From NCBI GenBank assembly GCA_937916505.1, contig CALFSW010000477.1, positions 1 through 48,925 of the forward strand: a stretch of 48,925 nucleotides of DNA. The letters run 5' to 3'. Position numbers and translations under genes: made by a program. A model generated the notes under the pieces. It ran no database searches. It was not told the origin of the DNA and was given only the letters and a program-made list of their open reading frames with translations. Shown in pieces: positions 33,000 through 40,008 of the stretch (positions within the stretch are counted from its first letter, which is position 1; each line of letters begins with the position of its first letter). The stretch is from an uncultured Verrucomicrobiales bacterium (GTDB taxonomy: Bacteria; Verrucomicrobiota; Verrucomicrobiia; Verrucomicrobiales; Akkermansiaceae).

Positions 33000-33737
33000 A
33001 TGACTTTTAAAGCATTTATCTTCGGTCTGCTCGCAACCTTCGGTCTTCCCTGGCTGGTCGCGATCGTCATTCCGTATTCGGCCATGCGCTCTCTTGAGCC
33101 GGTGAAATTCGAAGAAGGATCGGGAGTGGAAGGCGTTTACATCCCCAAGAGGGATGGCCGGGTCACCGAGGGATCCAAGATCTATGGCCAGCAGGGATGT
33201 GCCACCTGCCACACCCAGCTAATCCGCCCTACCTACGCCGGAAACGATGTTCACCGTGACGAGTGGGCCGGGCTTCGCAAAAGTGCGGACAATCCCGATA
33301 CCCGCCGCGAAACACTTGCCATGGACTTCGAGGGTGAAGACATTGCGCACATCGGTATGAGCCGTGTCGGTCCGGATTTGTCCAACCTGGGTCGCCGTCT
33401 TGATCAACATCTCGCTGGGACCGGGCTTTCTCCCGAAGATTGGCTTCTTCGCCACCTCTACAACCCCCGCGGAATCAAAAACTACCGCAAGGGAACCACC
33501 GCGATTCCCAAGCGCTCAAGTTGCCCGTCCAAAGCGGGGCTGTTCAACGAAACGAGTTCGGCGGGCGCAAAGGGCAACGCTCTTCCTGTCGAGATTAGAG
33601 ATGGCAGGGCCATCGTCCCCGGTGACAAAGCCCGAATCCTTGTAAGTTATCTTGCTTCACTCAAAAAAGACACTCTTGGGCAGCCTCTTCCCGCTGCTCT
33701 TAACTACAATCCCCAGGCTCCGGCCGAAGAAAAATAG
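33000..33737 (+). CDS. CcoO-like membrane-anchored monohaem cytochrome c
   Basis: A 245-residue homologue of cbb3 subunit II. It has one N-terminal helix (~residues 5-26), then the CcoO hallmarks: GCATCHTQLIRP (Cys67, Cys70, His71), SRVGPDLSNLGRR at ~121-133 and WLLRHLYNPRG at ~148-158. In CcoO the sixth haem ligand is the Met of a motif such as SNMPxY just after PR; here that place reads TTAIPKRSSCPSK, with Ile169 instead of Met and an extra Cys175. Haem ligation is therefore probably changed. It follows the CcoN-like gene as ccoO follows ccoN, so the pair moved and degenerated together. Confidence 0.8.
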   Translation: MTFKAFIFGLLATFGLPWLVAIVIPYSAMRSLEPVKFEEGSGVEGVYIPKRDGRVTEGSKIYGQQGCATCHTQLIRPTYAGNDVHRDEWAGLRKSADNPDTRRETLAMDFEGEDIAHIGMSRVGPDLSNLGRRLDQHLAGTGLSPEDWLLRHLYNPRGIKNYRKGTTAIPKRSSCPSKAGLFNETSSAGAKGNALPVEIRDGRAIVPGDKARILVSYLASLKKDTLGQPLPAALNYNPQAPAEEK

Positions 33738-33739
33738 TC

Positions 33740-34510
33740 ATGGCTGATTCATCATCACGCGATCTGCGTCCTGACCTCGACGAGACCATTAACGTCCCCG
33801 AAGCCCACGCGGCCTTAAGCAGCAGTGCTGGGGCGGCTGGACGTGAAAAAAGCCTCCGTGAAAACGGAATGGAGCCGGTCACGCTCTACCTCATTGTGAT
33901 CTCAGCTATCATTGTTCTTGCCGGCGGTGCCGTCATGGGGCAGGGAGGAGCGTTCTTTGGATATAACGAACTTGTAAAGGATGGGTATATGCGGGGGAAA
34001 TCTCCAATCGCGGAGGAAGATCCAGTGATTCCCTTGGCAGCTCTCGCCTTTCTTCAAAAAGAGGGTCAGAAGAACTACTCTGCTTGTAGTGGTTGTCACC
34101 AACCCAGCGGAGCAGGTCAGCCAGGATCCATTCCGCCTTTGGCCGGTTCGGAGTGGGTGAACGGAAATACCGAGAAGCTTCTCCTTATTATGCACAATGG
34201 CGTGCAGGGACCGATTGAAGTGGCTGGAGCCACTTACAGCACCCAAATGGAAGCGATTGGAGCGAATTTTGGGCCCAAGGAAATGGCTGCGGTCATGACC
34301 TACATCCGGACTTCCTGGGGGAACACCGGAGACATCGTCACACCTGAAATGGCCGCTGTCGGTCTTGATATTTCCAAACAGCGCGGAGGTGGTAAGACCA
34401 CTGCTGAAGAACTTAAAAAATCACATGACAAGATGCTGCCCGGTGCTAAGTGGGCTCCGGACCTTCTTATCGATCCGGAAACCTGGGCGCCAGTGGCTGC
34501 CGAGGAATAA
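33740..34510 (+). CDS. Membrane-anchored monohaem cytochrome c
   Basis: A 256-residue protein. It has a hydrophilic N-terminal part of about 45 residues, one helix (~47-66, VTLYLIVISAIIVLAGGAVM) and a class I cytochrome c domain with CSGCH at Cys116/His120. Met170 (ATYSTQMEA) is the likely sixth ligand. A ~60-residue tail follows. Its position after the CcoN/CcoO-like pair is that of CcoP, but it has one haem instead of two and the sequence around the helix is not CcoP-like. It could carry electrons from ACIII to the CuA site of CoxB. It starts two bases after the CcoO-like stop. Confidence 0.83.
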   Translation: MADSSSRDLRPDLDETINVPEAHAALSSSAGAAGREKSLRENGMEPVTLYLIVISAIIVLAGGAVMGQGGAFFGYNELVKDGYMRGKSPIAEEDPVIPLAALAFLQKEGQKNYSACSGCHQPSGAGQPGSIPPLAGSEWVNGNTEKLLLIMHNGVQGPIEVAGATYSTQMEAIGANFGPKEMAAVMTYIRTSWGNTGDIVTPEMAAVGLDISKQRGGGKTTAEELKKSHDKMLPGAKWAPDLLIDPETWAPVAAEE

Positions 34511-34538
34511 ATTTTAAAGCAACCATTCGATTACGACT

Positions 34539-36425
34539 ATGAGTGCGGACTCCCACGATCATCACGACGATCACCATCACGTTCTTCCATTCTGGAAGAA
34601 GTACCTTTTTTCGACCGATCACAAGACGATTGGAATTCAGTATGGCCTCGCTGCGGGTGCCTTCCTGCTTTTCGGCTTCTTCCTGATGATCGTGATGCGT
34701 TGGAGCATCGCCTATCCCCACGAGCCTCTTCCCGGGTATCTCAGCTGGATTTTCACCGATGGCTGGAAGGCCCGTTGGTTGGATGACGGCATGGTGACCG
34801 GTGAGACCTATAACATGTTCGGTGCGATGCACGGAACGATCATGGTTTTCCTCGGAGTTGTGCCCCTGGGTTTTGCTGCTTTTGGAAACTACGTCACTCC
34901 TCTCCAGATCGGAGCTCCCGACATGGCTTTCCCAAGGCTTAATATGGCGAGTTTCTGGGTCTACCTTGCCGGTGGTATCGTGATGTGCATGAGTTTCTTC
35001 ATGGAGTCTGGTGCTGCCAAGTCCGGGTGGACCAACTACTCGCCCCTCGCGGGATACGCCGACCGGCAAATTGTGAATCAGTTTCTGGCCGGGCAGACCC
35101 AATGGCTCATTGGCTTGGTTCTGCTGATCACCTCGTCACTTCTTGGCGCGGTCAACTTCATCACCACCATCATTCAGCTTCGTGCCAAGGGGCTCACCTG
35201 GATGCGCCTTCCATTCTTCGTTTGGGCCATGCTTGTGACTGGATTCCTTCTTTTGCTGGCCTTCCCGCCACTCGAAGCTGCCGGCATCATGCAGCTTATG
35301 GACCGGGTGACCGGATCCAGCTTTTTCATGCCCAGCGGTTTGTTCTCCAAGGAAGACGGCGTCTTGGATATCTCCGGTTCCGGTAGCCCACTTCTCTTTC
35401 AGCACCTTTTCTGGTTCCTGGGACACCCCGAGGTTTATGTCCTCCTCCTTCCGGCAATTGCTTGTGTCGCTGAGATCATTCCTTGCAACACCCGCAAGCC
35501 ACTTTGGGGATACAAGCCCATGGTATGGGCGGTCATCGTTCTCGGTTTCCTGTCCTTCATCGTTTGGGCTCACCACATGTATCTTACCGGAATGGGACCG
35601 GTCATCTCGACCTTCTTCCAGACAACCACGGTTCTCATCTCGGTGCCATCGGTGATCTTGCTGACTTCAATGATTATTTCTCTCTGGGGTGGGTCGATCC
35701 GCTTCACGATGCCGATGATCTGGGCGGCTGCCTTCCTTCCGATGTTTGGCATCGGAGGTCTCACCGGTCTGCCTTTGGCTTTCAACCTTGCCGACCTTCA
35801 CCTTCACGACACCTATTATGTGATCGGACACTTCCATTATGTGGTTGCTCCCGGAATTCTCTTTGGTCTCTTCGCCGGAGTTTACCATTGGTATCCCAAG
35901 ATGACGGGCCGTTTCATGGATAACTTCCTGGGGCACTTGCATTTCTGGCCATCACTGATCTGCATGAACCTCCTCTTCTTCCCAATGCTCACGCAGGGCA
36001 TGGCTGGATTCCATCGTCGTTGGTATAACGGGGGAGAGGGCTACATTGAGAAGGGGGCCGAAGGAGTGAATGTCTTTGGTATCACCGTCGCGGAACAGAT
36101 TTCCCTGAACGAAGTGATGACTGGAGCCGCCATTGCGTTGGCCATCTTCCAGCTGCCATTCCTCATCAACATGTTTGTGAGTTATTTCTGGGGCAAGAAA
36201 GTCACCAGCGACAACCCTTGGGATGCCACCACTCTCGAGTGGGCCACTCCAACTCCTCCGGGACACGGAAACTTCACCTTTGATATTGCGGTCTATCGCG
36301 GACCTTACGAATACAGCCGCCCGGATCATGACGAGGACTTCTTCCCCCAGTGGGAGGAGCCCAAGCGTTCTGCACCGACCGAGGAACCCTCGGAGAAACC
36401 CGATAAGGAAACTACCGAAGCCTAA
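34539..36425 (+). CDS. coxA: Cytochrome c oxidase subunit I (A1-type haem-copper oxidase)
   Basis: A 628-residue catalytic subunit reducing oxygen to water. All metal ligands are present: His98 (haem a), CuB ligands His296 and His345-His346, His431 (haem a3) and His433 (haem a). The crosslinking Tyr300 lies in GHPEVY together with Glu298, which marks an A1 enzyme with a D-channel; Asp128 and Asn135 of that channel are also seen (PDMAFPRLN). The K-channel lysine is missing: the usual PTGIK segment reads PSVIL, with Leu374. The N-terminus is His/Asp-rich (seven His within the first 14 residues), and the C-terminus has a ~70-residue acidic/Pro tail. Confidence 0.95.
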   Translation: MSADSHDHHDDHHHVLPFWKKYLFSTDHKTIGIQYGLAAGAFLLFGFFLMIVMRWSIAYPHEPLPGYLSWIFTDGWKARWLDDGMVTGETYNMFGAMHGTIMVFLGVVPLGFAAFGNYVTPLQIGAPDMAFPRLNMASFWVYLAGGIVMCMSFFMESGAAKSGWTNYSPLAGYADRQIVNQFLAGQTQWLIGLVLLITSSLLGAVNFITTIIQLRAKGLTWMRLPFFVWAMLVTGFLLLLAFPPLEAAGIMQLMDRVTGSSFFMPSGLFSKEDGVLDISGSGSPLLFQHLFWFLGHPEVYVLLLPAIACVAEIIPCNTRKPLWGYKPMVWAVIVLGFLSFIVWAHHMYLTGMGPVISTFFQTTTVLISVPSVILLTSMIISLWGGSIRFTMPMIWAAAFLPMFGIGGLTGLPLAFNLADLHLHDTYYVIGHFHYVVAPGILFGLFAGVYHWYPKMTGRFMDNFLGHLHFWPSLICMNLLFFPMLTQGMAGFHRRWYNGGEGYIEKGAEGVNVFGITVAEQISLNEVMTGAAIALAIFQLPFLINMFVSYFWGKKVTSDNPWDATTLEWATPTPPGHGNFTFDIAVYRGPYEYSRPDHDEDFFPQWEEPKRSAPTEEPSEKPDKETTEA

Positions 36426-36462
36426 AGGCACCGTTTATTCACTGCCTCACTTTTCTTGATCC

Positions 36463-38187
36463 ATGGAAATCCCATTCGTCGTCAACGCCCGTAAAGATAC
36501 CGGACTCTTCAACTCGAAGGTTGGTATCTGGCTCTTTCTCGCATCGGAGGTGACTCTCTTCGGAGGTCTCTTTTCGGGCTATCTTTTCCTGCGTCTCTAC
36601 GCCGACTACCCTTGGCCGGAGCGTGCTCTTCCCGTCCTGCCCGGTTTGATTAACACGTTTGTTCTGATTGGCTCCTCCGTTACGGTGGTGTTTGCCTGGG
36701 CAGCCCTCAAGATGAGGGAGTGGAGAAAGTTCCAGATTTATATGGGCATCACCTTGGCTTGCGCCGCCATCTTCATGGTCCTAAAGGGGATTGAGTATAA
36801 TGCCAAGTTTCATCACCAAGCGGTTCAGATTGAAGGCCCCGGACCCGTGCAAGGGAAGGGGATCCTGGAAGGACACGTCCACTATGCTGAAATCGTTGAT
36901 GGAAAATTGACTGAAGTGAAGGATAAGGACCGTTATCACGACGAAGGGGTCTTTCCAGCCAATCGCATCCTCATCAAAGCTTCCGAGCTTACCTTTGTTC
37001 TCAAGCGACCGGCTCATGAGGCCTACGTGAGGGAGATCCTTAAGCAGGCAGGCGATGATCATGAAATCACTTTGGTTGAAGACTACCGCGTCCCGAACGA
37101 GGATGAACTTCACGCGGGTGGTAAGAACCGGACACAGCTCCTTGAGAGTGAAAAGGCGCTTGTCGCCAAGTCCGGCAGTGAGCTTTCAATCGATGTTCTC
37201 GAAGACATGGAGGATGCCTTCCTCGATGCCCGCGCTCATGACAAGGACATCCGCACTGATTTCCTGGCGGCTTCCTGGGACTGGATTCGCGACGAAAAGG
37301 GAGATGATGACCTCGCCACTTACGTTGTTGAAAAAGACATCTGGAAGGAGCGTCGCAAGGAAGATGCCGAGAAGTTCGGCCCACTGATGCTAAGTGCTCC
37401 AGGTGAGGTGACTTTCAAGGTTGATCCACCCTTGATTCTGGTGATGAAGCCGGGGGATATTCCCAAATCTTCCAAGGAGCAGATCAAGCTTCGCGATGAC
37501 ACCGTAGTGAAGGGCGAAGTTCTCCCAAGTCCCATGATCATGGGCGTCGATGCCATCGACTTCCGGCATACCGCTATGCGCGCCGAAGCCGAGGGGATTG
37601 ATCCTTCGAAGGCCATTGAACAGAGCTGGATTTTGACTCACACCGACAGTCACGGCGGCAACGACCTCAAGAAGGCTTGGGATTGTCACATGGCATGGCT
37701 GAGGTTCCAGACCGAGCGTCTTGAGAAGAAGGGGCGTGTTCCAACTGACAACGATAAATATCGAGTCAATTGGGACGAAATGATCGCGTATCAGAAGTTG
37801 GACTTTATCCCCGACGATGTATACAAGGCGGCCAGTGAAGACACTCTTTACCATGCGGGGCTCTTCGAGTTGAAGGGGTTTGCCGGAGCGAATCACAAGG
37901 AGTTTGATTTTCCTCACGTTGAAATTCCGCGGAAGAATGTTGGATTCGAGTCAACTTTTACTCCGAAGTGGAATACCTACTACGCGATCTACTTCACCAT
38001 CACCGGTCTCCACGGACTGCACGTGATCGGAGGAGCGCTCGTCCTCGGCTACTACCTTTTCTTTGGACGTAAGATGTATGATTCCAACCCCGAATGGCTC
38101 GCCAACCGGGTTGAGATTGGCGGTCTGTTTTGGCACTTCGTTGACCTTGTCTGGATCTTCCTCTTCCCGATCCTCTACTTGATGTAA
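36463..38187 (+). CDS. coxC: Cytochrome c oxidase subunit III with large periplasmic insertion
   Basis: A 574-residue protein, more than twice the normal length. The first ~116 residues hold three helices of the short CoxC type (GIWLFLASEVTLFGGLFSGYL, the INTFVLIGSS helix, and the helix ending KGIEY). The last 69 residues hold the final two (YYAIYFTITGLHGLHVIGG and GLFWHFVDLVWIFLFPILY). Between them, where homologues have a loop of about 30 residues, lies a hydrophilic segment of about 385 residues (~117-505). It is rich in charged residues, with no CxxCH or obvious domain. The positive loops (KMREWRKF and FFGRKMY) place it in the periplasm. The frame is open throughout and joins both CoxC halves correctly. 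Confidence 0.88.
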   Translation: MEIPFVVNARKDTGLFNSKVGIWLFLASEVTLFGGLFSGYLFLRLYADYPWPERALPVLPGLINTFVLIGSSVTVVFAWAALKMREWRKFQIYMGITLACAAIFMVLKGIEYNAKFHHQAVQIEGPGPVQGKGILEGHVHYAEIVDGKLTEVKDKDRYHDEGVFPANRILIKASELTFVLKRPAHEAYVREILKQAGDDHEITLVEDYRVPNEDELHAGGKNRTQLLESEKALVAKSGSELSIDVLEDMEDAFLDARAHDKDIRTDFLAASWDWIRDEKGDDDLATYVVEKDIWKERRKEDAEKFGPLMLSAPGEVTFKVDPPLILVMKPGDIPKSSKEQIKLRDDTVVKGEVLPSPMIMGVDAIDFRHTAMRAEAEGIDPSKAIEQSWILTHTDSHGGNDLKKAWDCHMAWLRFQTERLEKKGRVPTDNDKYRVNWDEMIAYQKLDFIPDDVYKAASEDTLYHAGLFELKGFAGANHKEFDFPHVEIPRKNVGFESTFTPKWNTYYAIYFTITGLHGLHVIGGALVLGYYLFFGRKMYDSNPEWLANRVEIGGLFWHFVDLVWIFLFPILYLM

Positions 38188-38224
38188 TCCCTCATTTTTA
38201 TCTGATTTTCAAACAACAAAACTC

Positions 38225-38614
38225 ATGGCTGATTCTATTGAAGAAGTAAAGAAGGCAAAGAAGCTCTACATGTTCATTGGGCTCCTCTTGTTCTTTTTCA
38301 CGGTGATCACAGTGATGGTGGCGTCTGTCGAATGGCTCGATTTTGGTGGTCATGGATTTGACGGAGTGGATGCCACGATTGGTCTCATCATTGCCGCTTT
38401 CAAGGCCTCTCTCGTGATGTTCATCTTTATGCACCTTAATCACGAGCGCCCGTTGATTTATTTCCTCTACGGGCTCGGACTTGTGATGGCATTTTTCTGC
38501 ATCTGGTTGATTGGTTGGTCCAAGAGCGATCCCATTCAGTATGGTAATTCCAACCGAGCCGACGGTTTCTATAATCCGGATAAGCCCGCTACCAACGTCC
38601 ACGGCCACGACTAA
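38225..38614 (+). CDS. coxD: Cytochrome c oxidase subunit IV (prokaryotic type)
   Basis: A 129-residue small oxidase subunit with three membrane helices (about 15-36, 50-72 and 76-97). The family signature is FKASLVMFIFMHLNHE, the COX4_pro motif. The hydrophilic C-terminus (~30 residues) is longer than in most homologues and rich in Asn, Asp and His. In this family the subunit is needed for assembly or stability, not catalysis. It comes 37 bases after coxC, with a TTTTATCTGATT leader. Confidence 0.88.
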   Translation: MADSIEEVKKAKKLYMFIGLLLFFFTVITVMVASVEWLDFGGHGFDGVDATIGLIIAAFKASLVMFIFMHLNHERPLIYFLYGLGLVMAFFCIWLIGWSKSDPIQYGNSNRADGFYNPDKPATNVHGHD

Positions 38615-38626
38615 CTTCGGTTCACC

Positions 38627-38821
38627 ATGTCAATCAAAGGATTCCATCTCATCTTCATTGCCATCGCCGCGCTGTTTTGCGCGGGCTTCGGGGTGTGGGC
38701 TTTGTTCCTCGATGAAAAGGAATCAGCTCCGCTCTTTGGAATCTTCACCTTGATCGCTTCGGTCGTTCTTGTGGTCTACGGCTTTTACTTTCGCCGGAAG
38801 TCCAAGGACATCATCGTCTAA
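38627..38821 (+). CDS. Small two-helix membrane protein
   Basis: A 64-residue protein with two hydrophobic helices (residues ~5-27 and ~35-54) joined by an acidic turn (LDEKESAP) and a basic end (FRRKSKD). No family is recognised. It begins 12 bases after coxD and ends 20 bases before the next small gene, so it is clearly within the oxidase operon. A role as a minor subunit or assembly factor is likely. Confidence 0.6.
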   Translation: MSIKGFHLIFIAIAALFCAGFGVWALFLDEKESAPLFGIFTLIASVVLVVYGFYFRRKSKDIIV

Positions 38822-38841
38822 ATTTAAATAGAGTTTTCATT

Positions 38842-39063
38842 ATGTTTTCTGCCTTATCTATCCTCGCCTGCGCCACCTGTGCCAATTCCTTTAAGCACGG
38901 AGGTCAAAACGCAGCCGGCTGGTCCATCGCCGTGATGCTGATGGTGATCGTGCCGCTCGCGATCATGGTTCTTTGCTTTATGATCCGAATCGCAAGACGC
39001 GAGAAGGCCGGCTTGGACAGCAGATACTGCGACGACTATGTCGCCCCCACCACCAACAGCTAA
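38842..39063 (+). CDS. Small membrane protein with N-terminal CxxC motif
   Basis: A 73-residue protein with LACATCANSF at residues 9-18 (Cys10 and Cys13), one strong helix (~27-49) and a basic segment followed by a polar tail with a further Cys. The CxxC lies on the extracytoplasmic side if the basic IRIARREK stretch after the helix is cytoplasmic. A periplasmic thiol pair beside coxB, whose product needs a CuA centre, suggests copper delivery or thiol control. This is inference, as I know no named family that matches. Confidence 0.58.
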   Translation: MFSALSILACATCANSFKHGGQNAAGWSIAVMLMVIVPLAIMVLCFMIRIARREKAGLDSRYCDDYVAPTTNS

Positions 39064-39073
39064 TTTCTTCACC

Positions 39074-39883
39074 ATGTTTACCGCACTCAATTGGTCAAAA
39101 TGGCTCGGGATTCCCGAGAACTACTCCGACCACGGGGGAAACGTCGATCACCTGATCGACATCGTCCACTGGTTCATGTTCGCCCTTTTTTTGGGTTGGA
39201 CTCTTTTCTTCCTCTTTTGCTTATGGAAGTTCCGGGCCTCCAAGAATCCCAAGGCGAGCTACCATGGTGTCACAAACCACGTTTCGAGTCACCTTGAGAT
39301 TGGGGTGGTCATTATTGAGGCAGTGCTCCTTCTTGGTTTTGCTTTCCCGCTTTGGTGGGAGCGGACCGATCAGTTTGAAGAGGTTCAGCAGACCGATCCC
39401 GTTCGCGTGAGAGTCATCGGGTATCAGTTTGCTTTCAATTACCACTACCCGGGAGCTGACGGGAAGTTTGGGCGGATCGACCGCTCACTTGTCAAAACCG
39501 GAGGTGATCCTTGTATCGATCCTGACGATCCCAATGGCTATGATGACTTTACGACCGGTATTCTCAAGTTGCCGGTTGATCGCAATGCGATCCTCCAAGT
39601 CACTTCGACGGATGTGATTCACAATTACTCCATCATTCCGATGCGGATCCAGCAGGATGCGATTCCCGGTCGGGACATTCCGATGTGGTTCAAGCCCATC
39701 AAGACTCTTGAAACCAATGTGGTCTGTGGTCAGCTTTGCGGCGATGGTCATGCCAACATGAAGGGGGTTATGGAAGTGATCAGCCAAAAAGCTTTCAGTA
39801 GCTGGGCAGCCGAGCAAAGCAAAGCCTCTCTGGAAAAGACCGAGGATGCCTTGAAAGCAGCCAAGGGACTTGCCAAGAAGTAG
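39074..39883 (+). CDS. coxB: Cytochrome c oxidase subunit II (CuA protein)
   Basis: A 269-residue subunit with two N-terminal helices (~27-52 and 75-95) and a periplasmic cupredoxin domain. The CuA ligands are complete: His183 (DVIHNY), Cys218 and Cys222 (CGQLCGDGHANM), His226 and Met229. The usual GHQWYW aromatic patch reads GYQFAF, so the Trp through which cytochrome c normally donates electrons is Phe119. Segments YPGADGKFGRID and CIDPDDPNGYDDF are typical of ACIII-linked oxidases. The ATG at 39074 is chosen over an earlier in-frame start at 39038 inside the previous gene. It is unusual for coxB to be last, after coxA, coxC and coxD. Confidence 0.93.
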   Translation: MFTALNWSKWLGIPENYSDHGGNVDHLIDIVHWFMFALFLGWTLFFLFCLWKFRASKNPKASYHGVTNHVSSHLEIGVVIIEAVLLLGFAFPLWWERTDQFEEVQQTDPVRVRVIGYQFAFNYHYPGADGKFGRIDRSLVKTGGDPCIDPDDPNGYDDFTTGILKLPVDRNAILQVTSTDVIHNYSIIPMRIQQDAIPGRDIPMWFKPIKTLETNVVCGQLCGDGHANMKGVMEVISQKAFSSWAAEQSKASLEKTEDALKAAKGLAKK

Positions 39884-39901
39884 TTTGAGACTGAATTTTC
39901 C

Positions 39902-39935
39902 AAAGCGACCGGAGTCATCTCCGGTTGCTTTTTTT
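39902..39935 (+). terminator. Rho-independent terminator of the respiratory operon
   Basis: AAAGCGACCGGAG pairs with CTCCGGTTGCTTT (13 bp, one G-T pair) around a TCAT loop, followed by a run of T. It starts 18 bases after the coxB stop and closes the operon begun at actA. Confidence 0.92.
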
Positions 39936-40008
39936 GTGATCTCTTTATAGCAAATTGAGGGGGAATGCTCTCTTTTCGAGGGGCAGCTGAAGTGCTAGCT
40001 TTCCAGCC

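Noticed and set aside
37660-37710. Cys-His pair (DCHMAW) in the CoxC insertion as a haem site
   Set aside because: There is no preceding Cys three residues earlier, so no CxxCH; no other haem motif occurs in the insertion.
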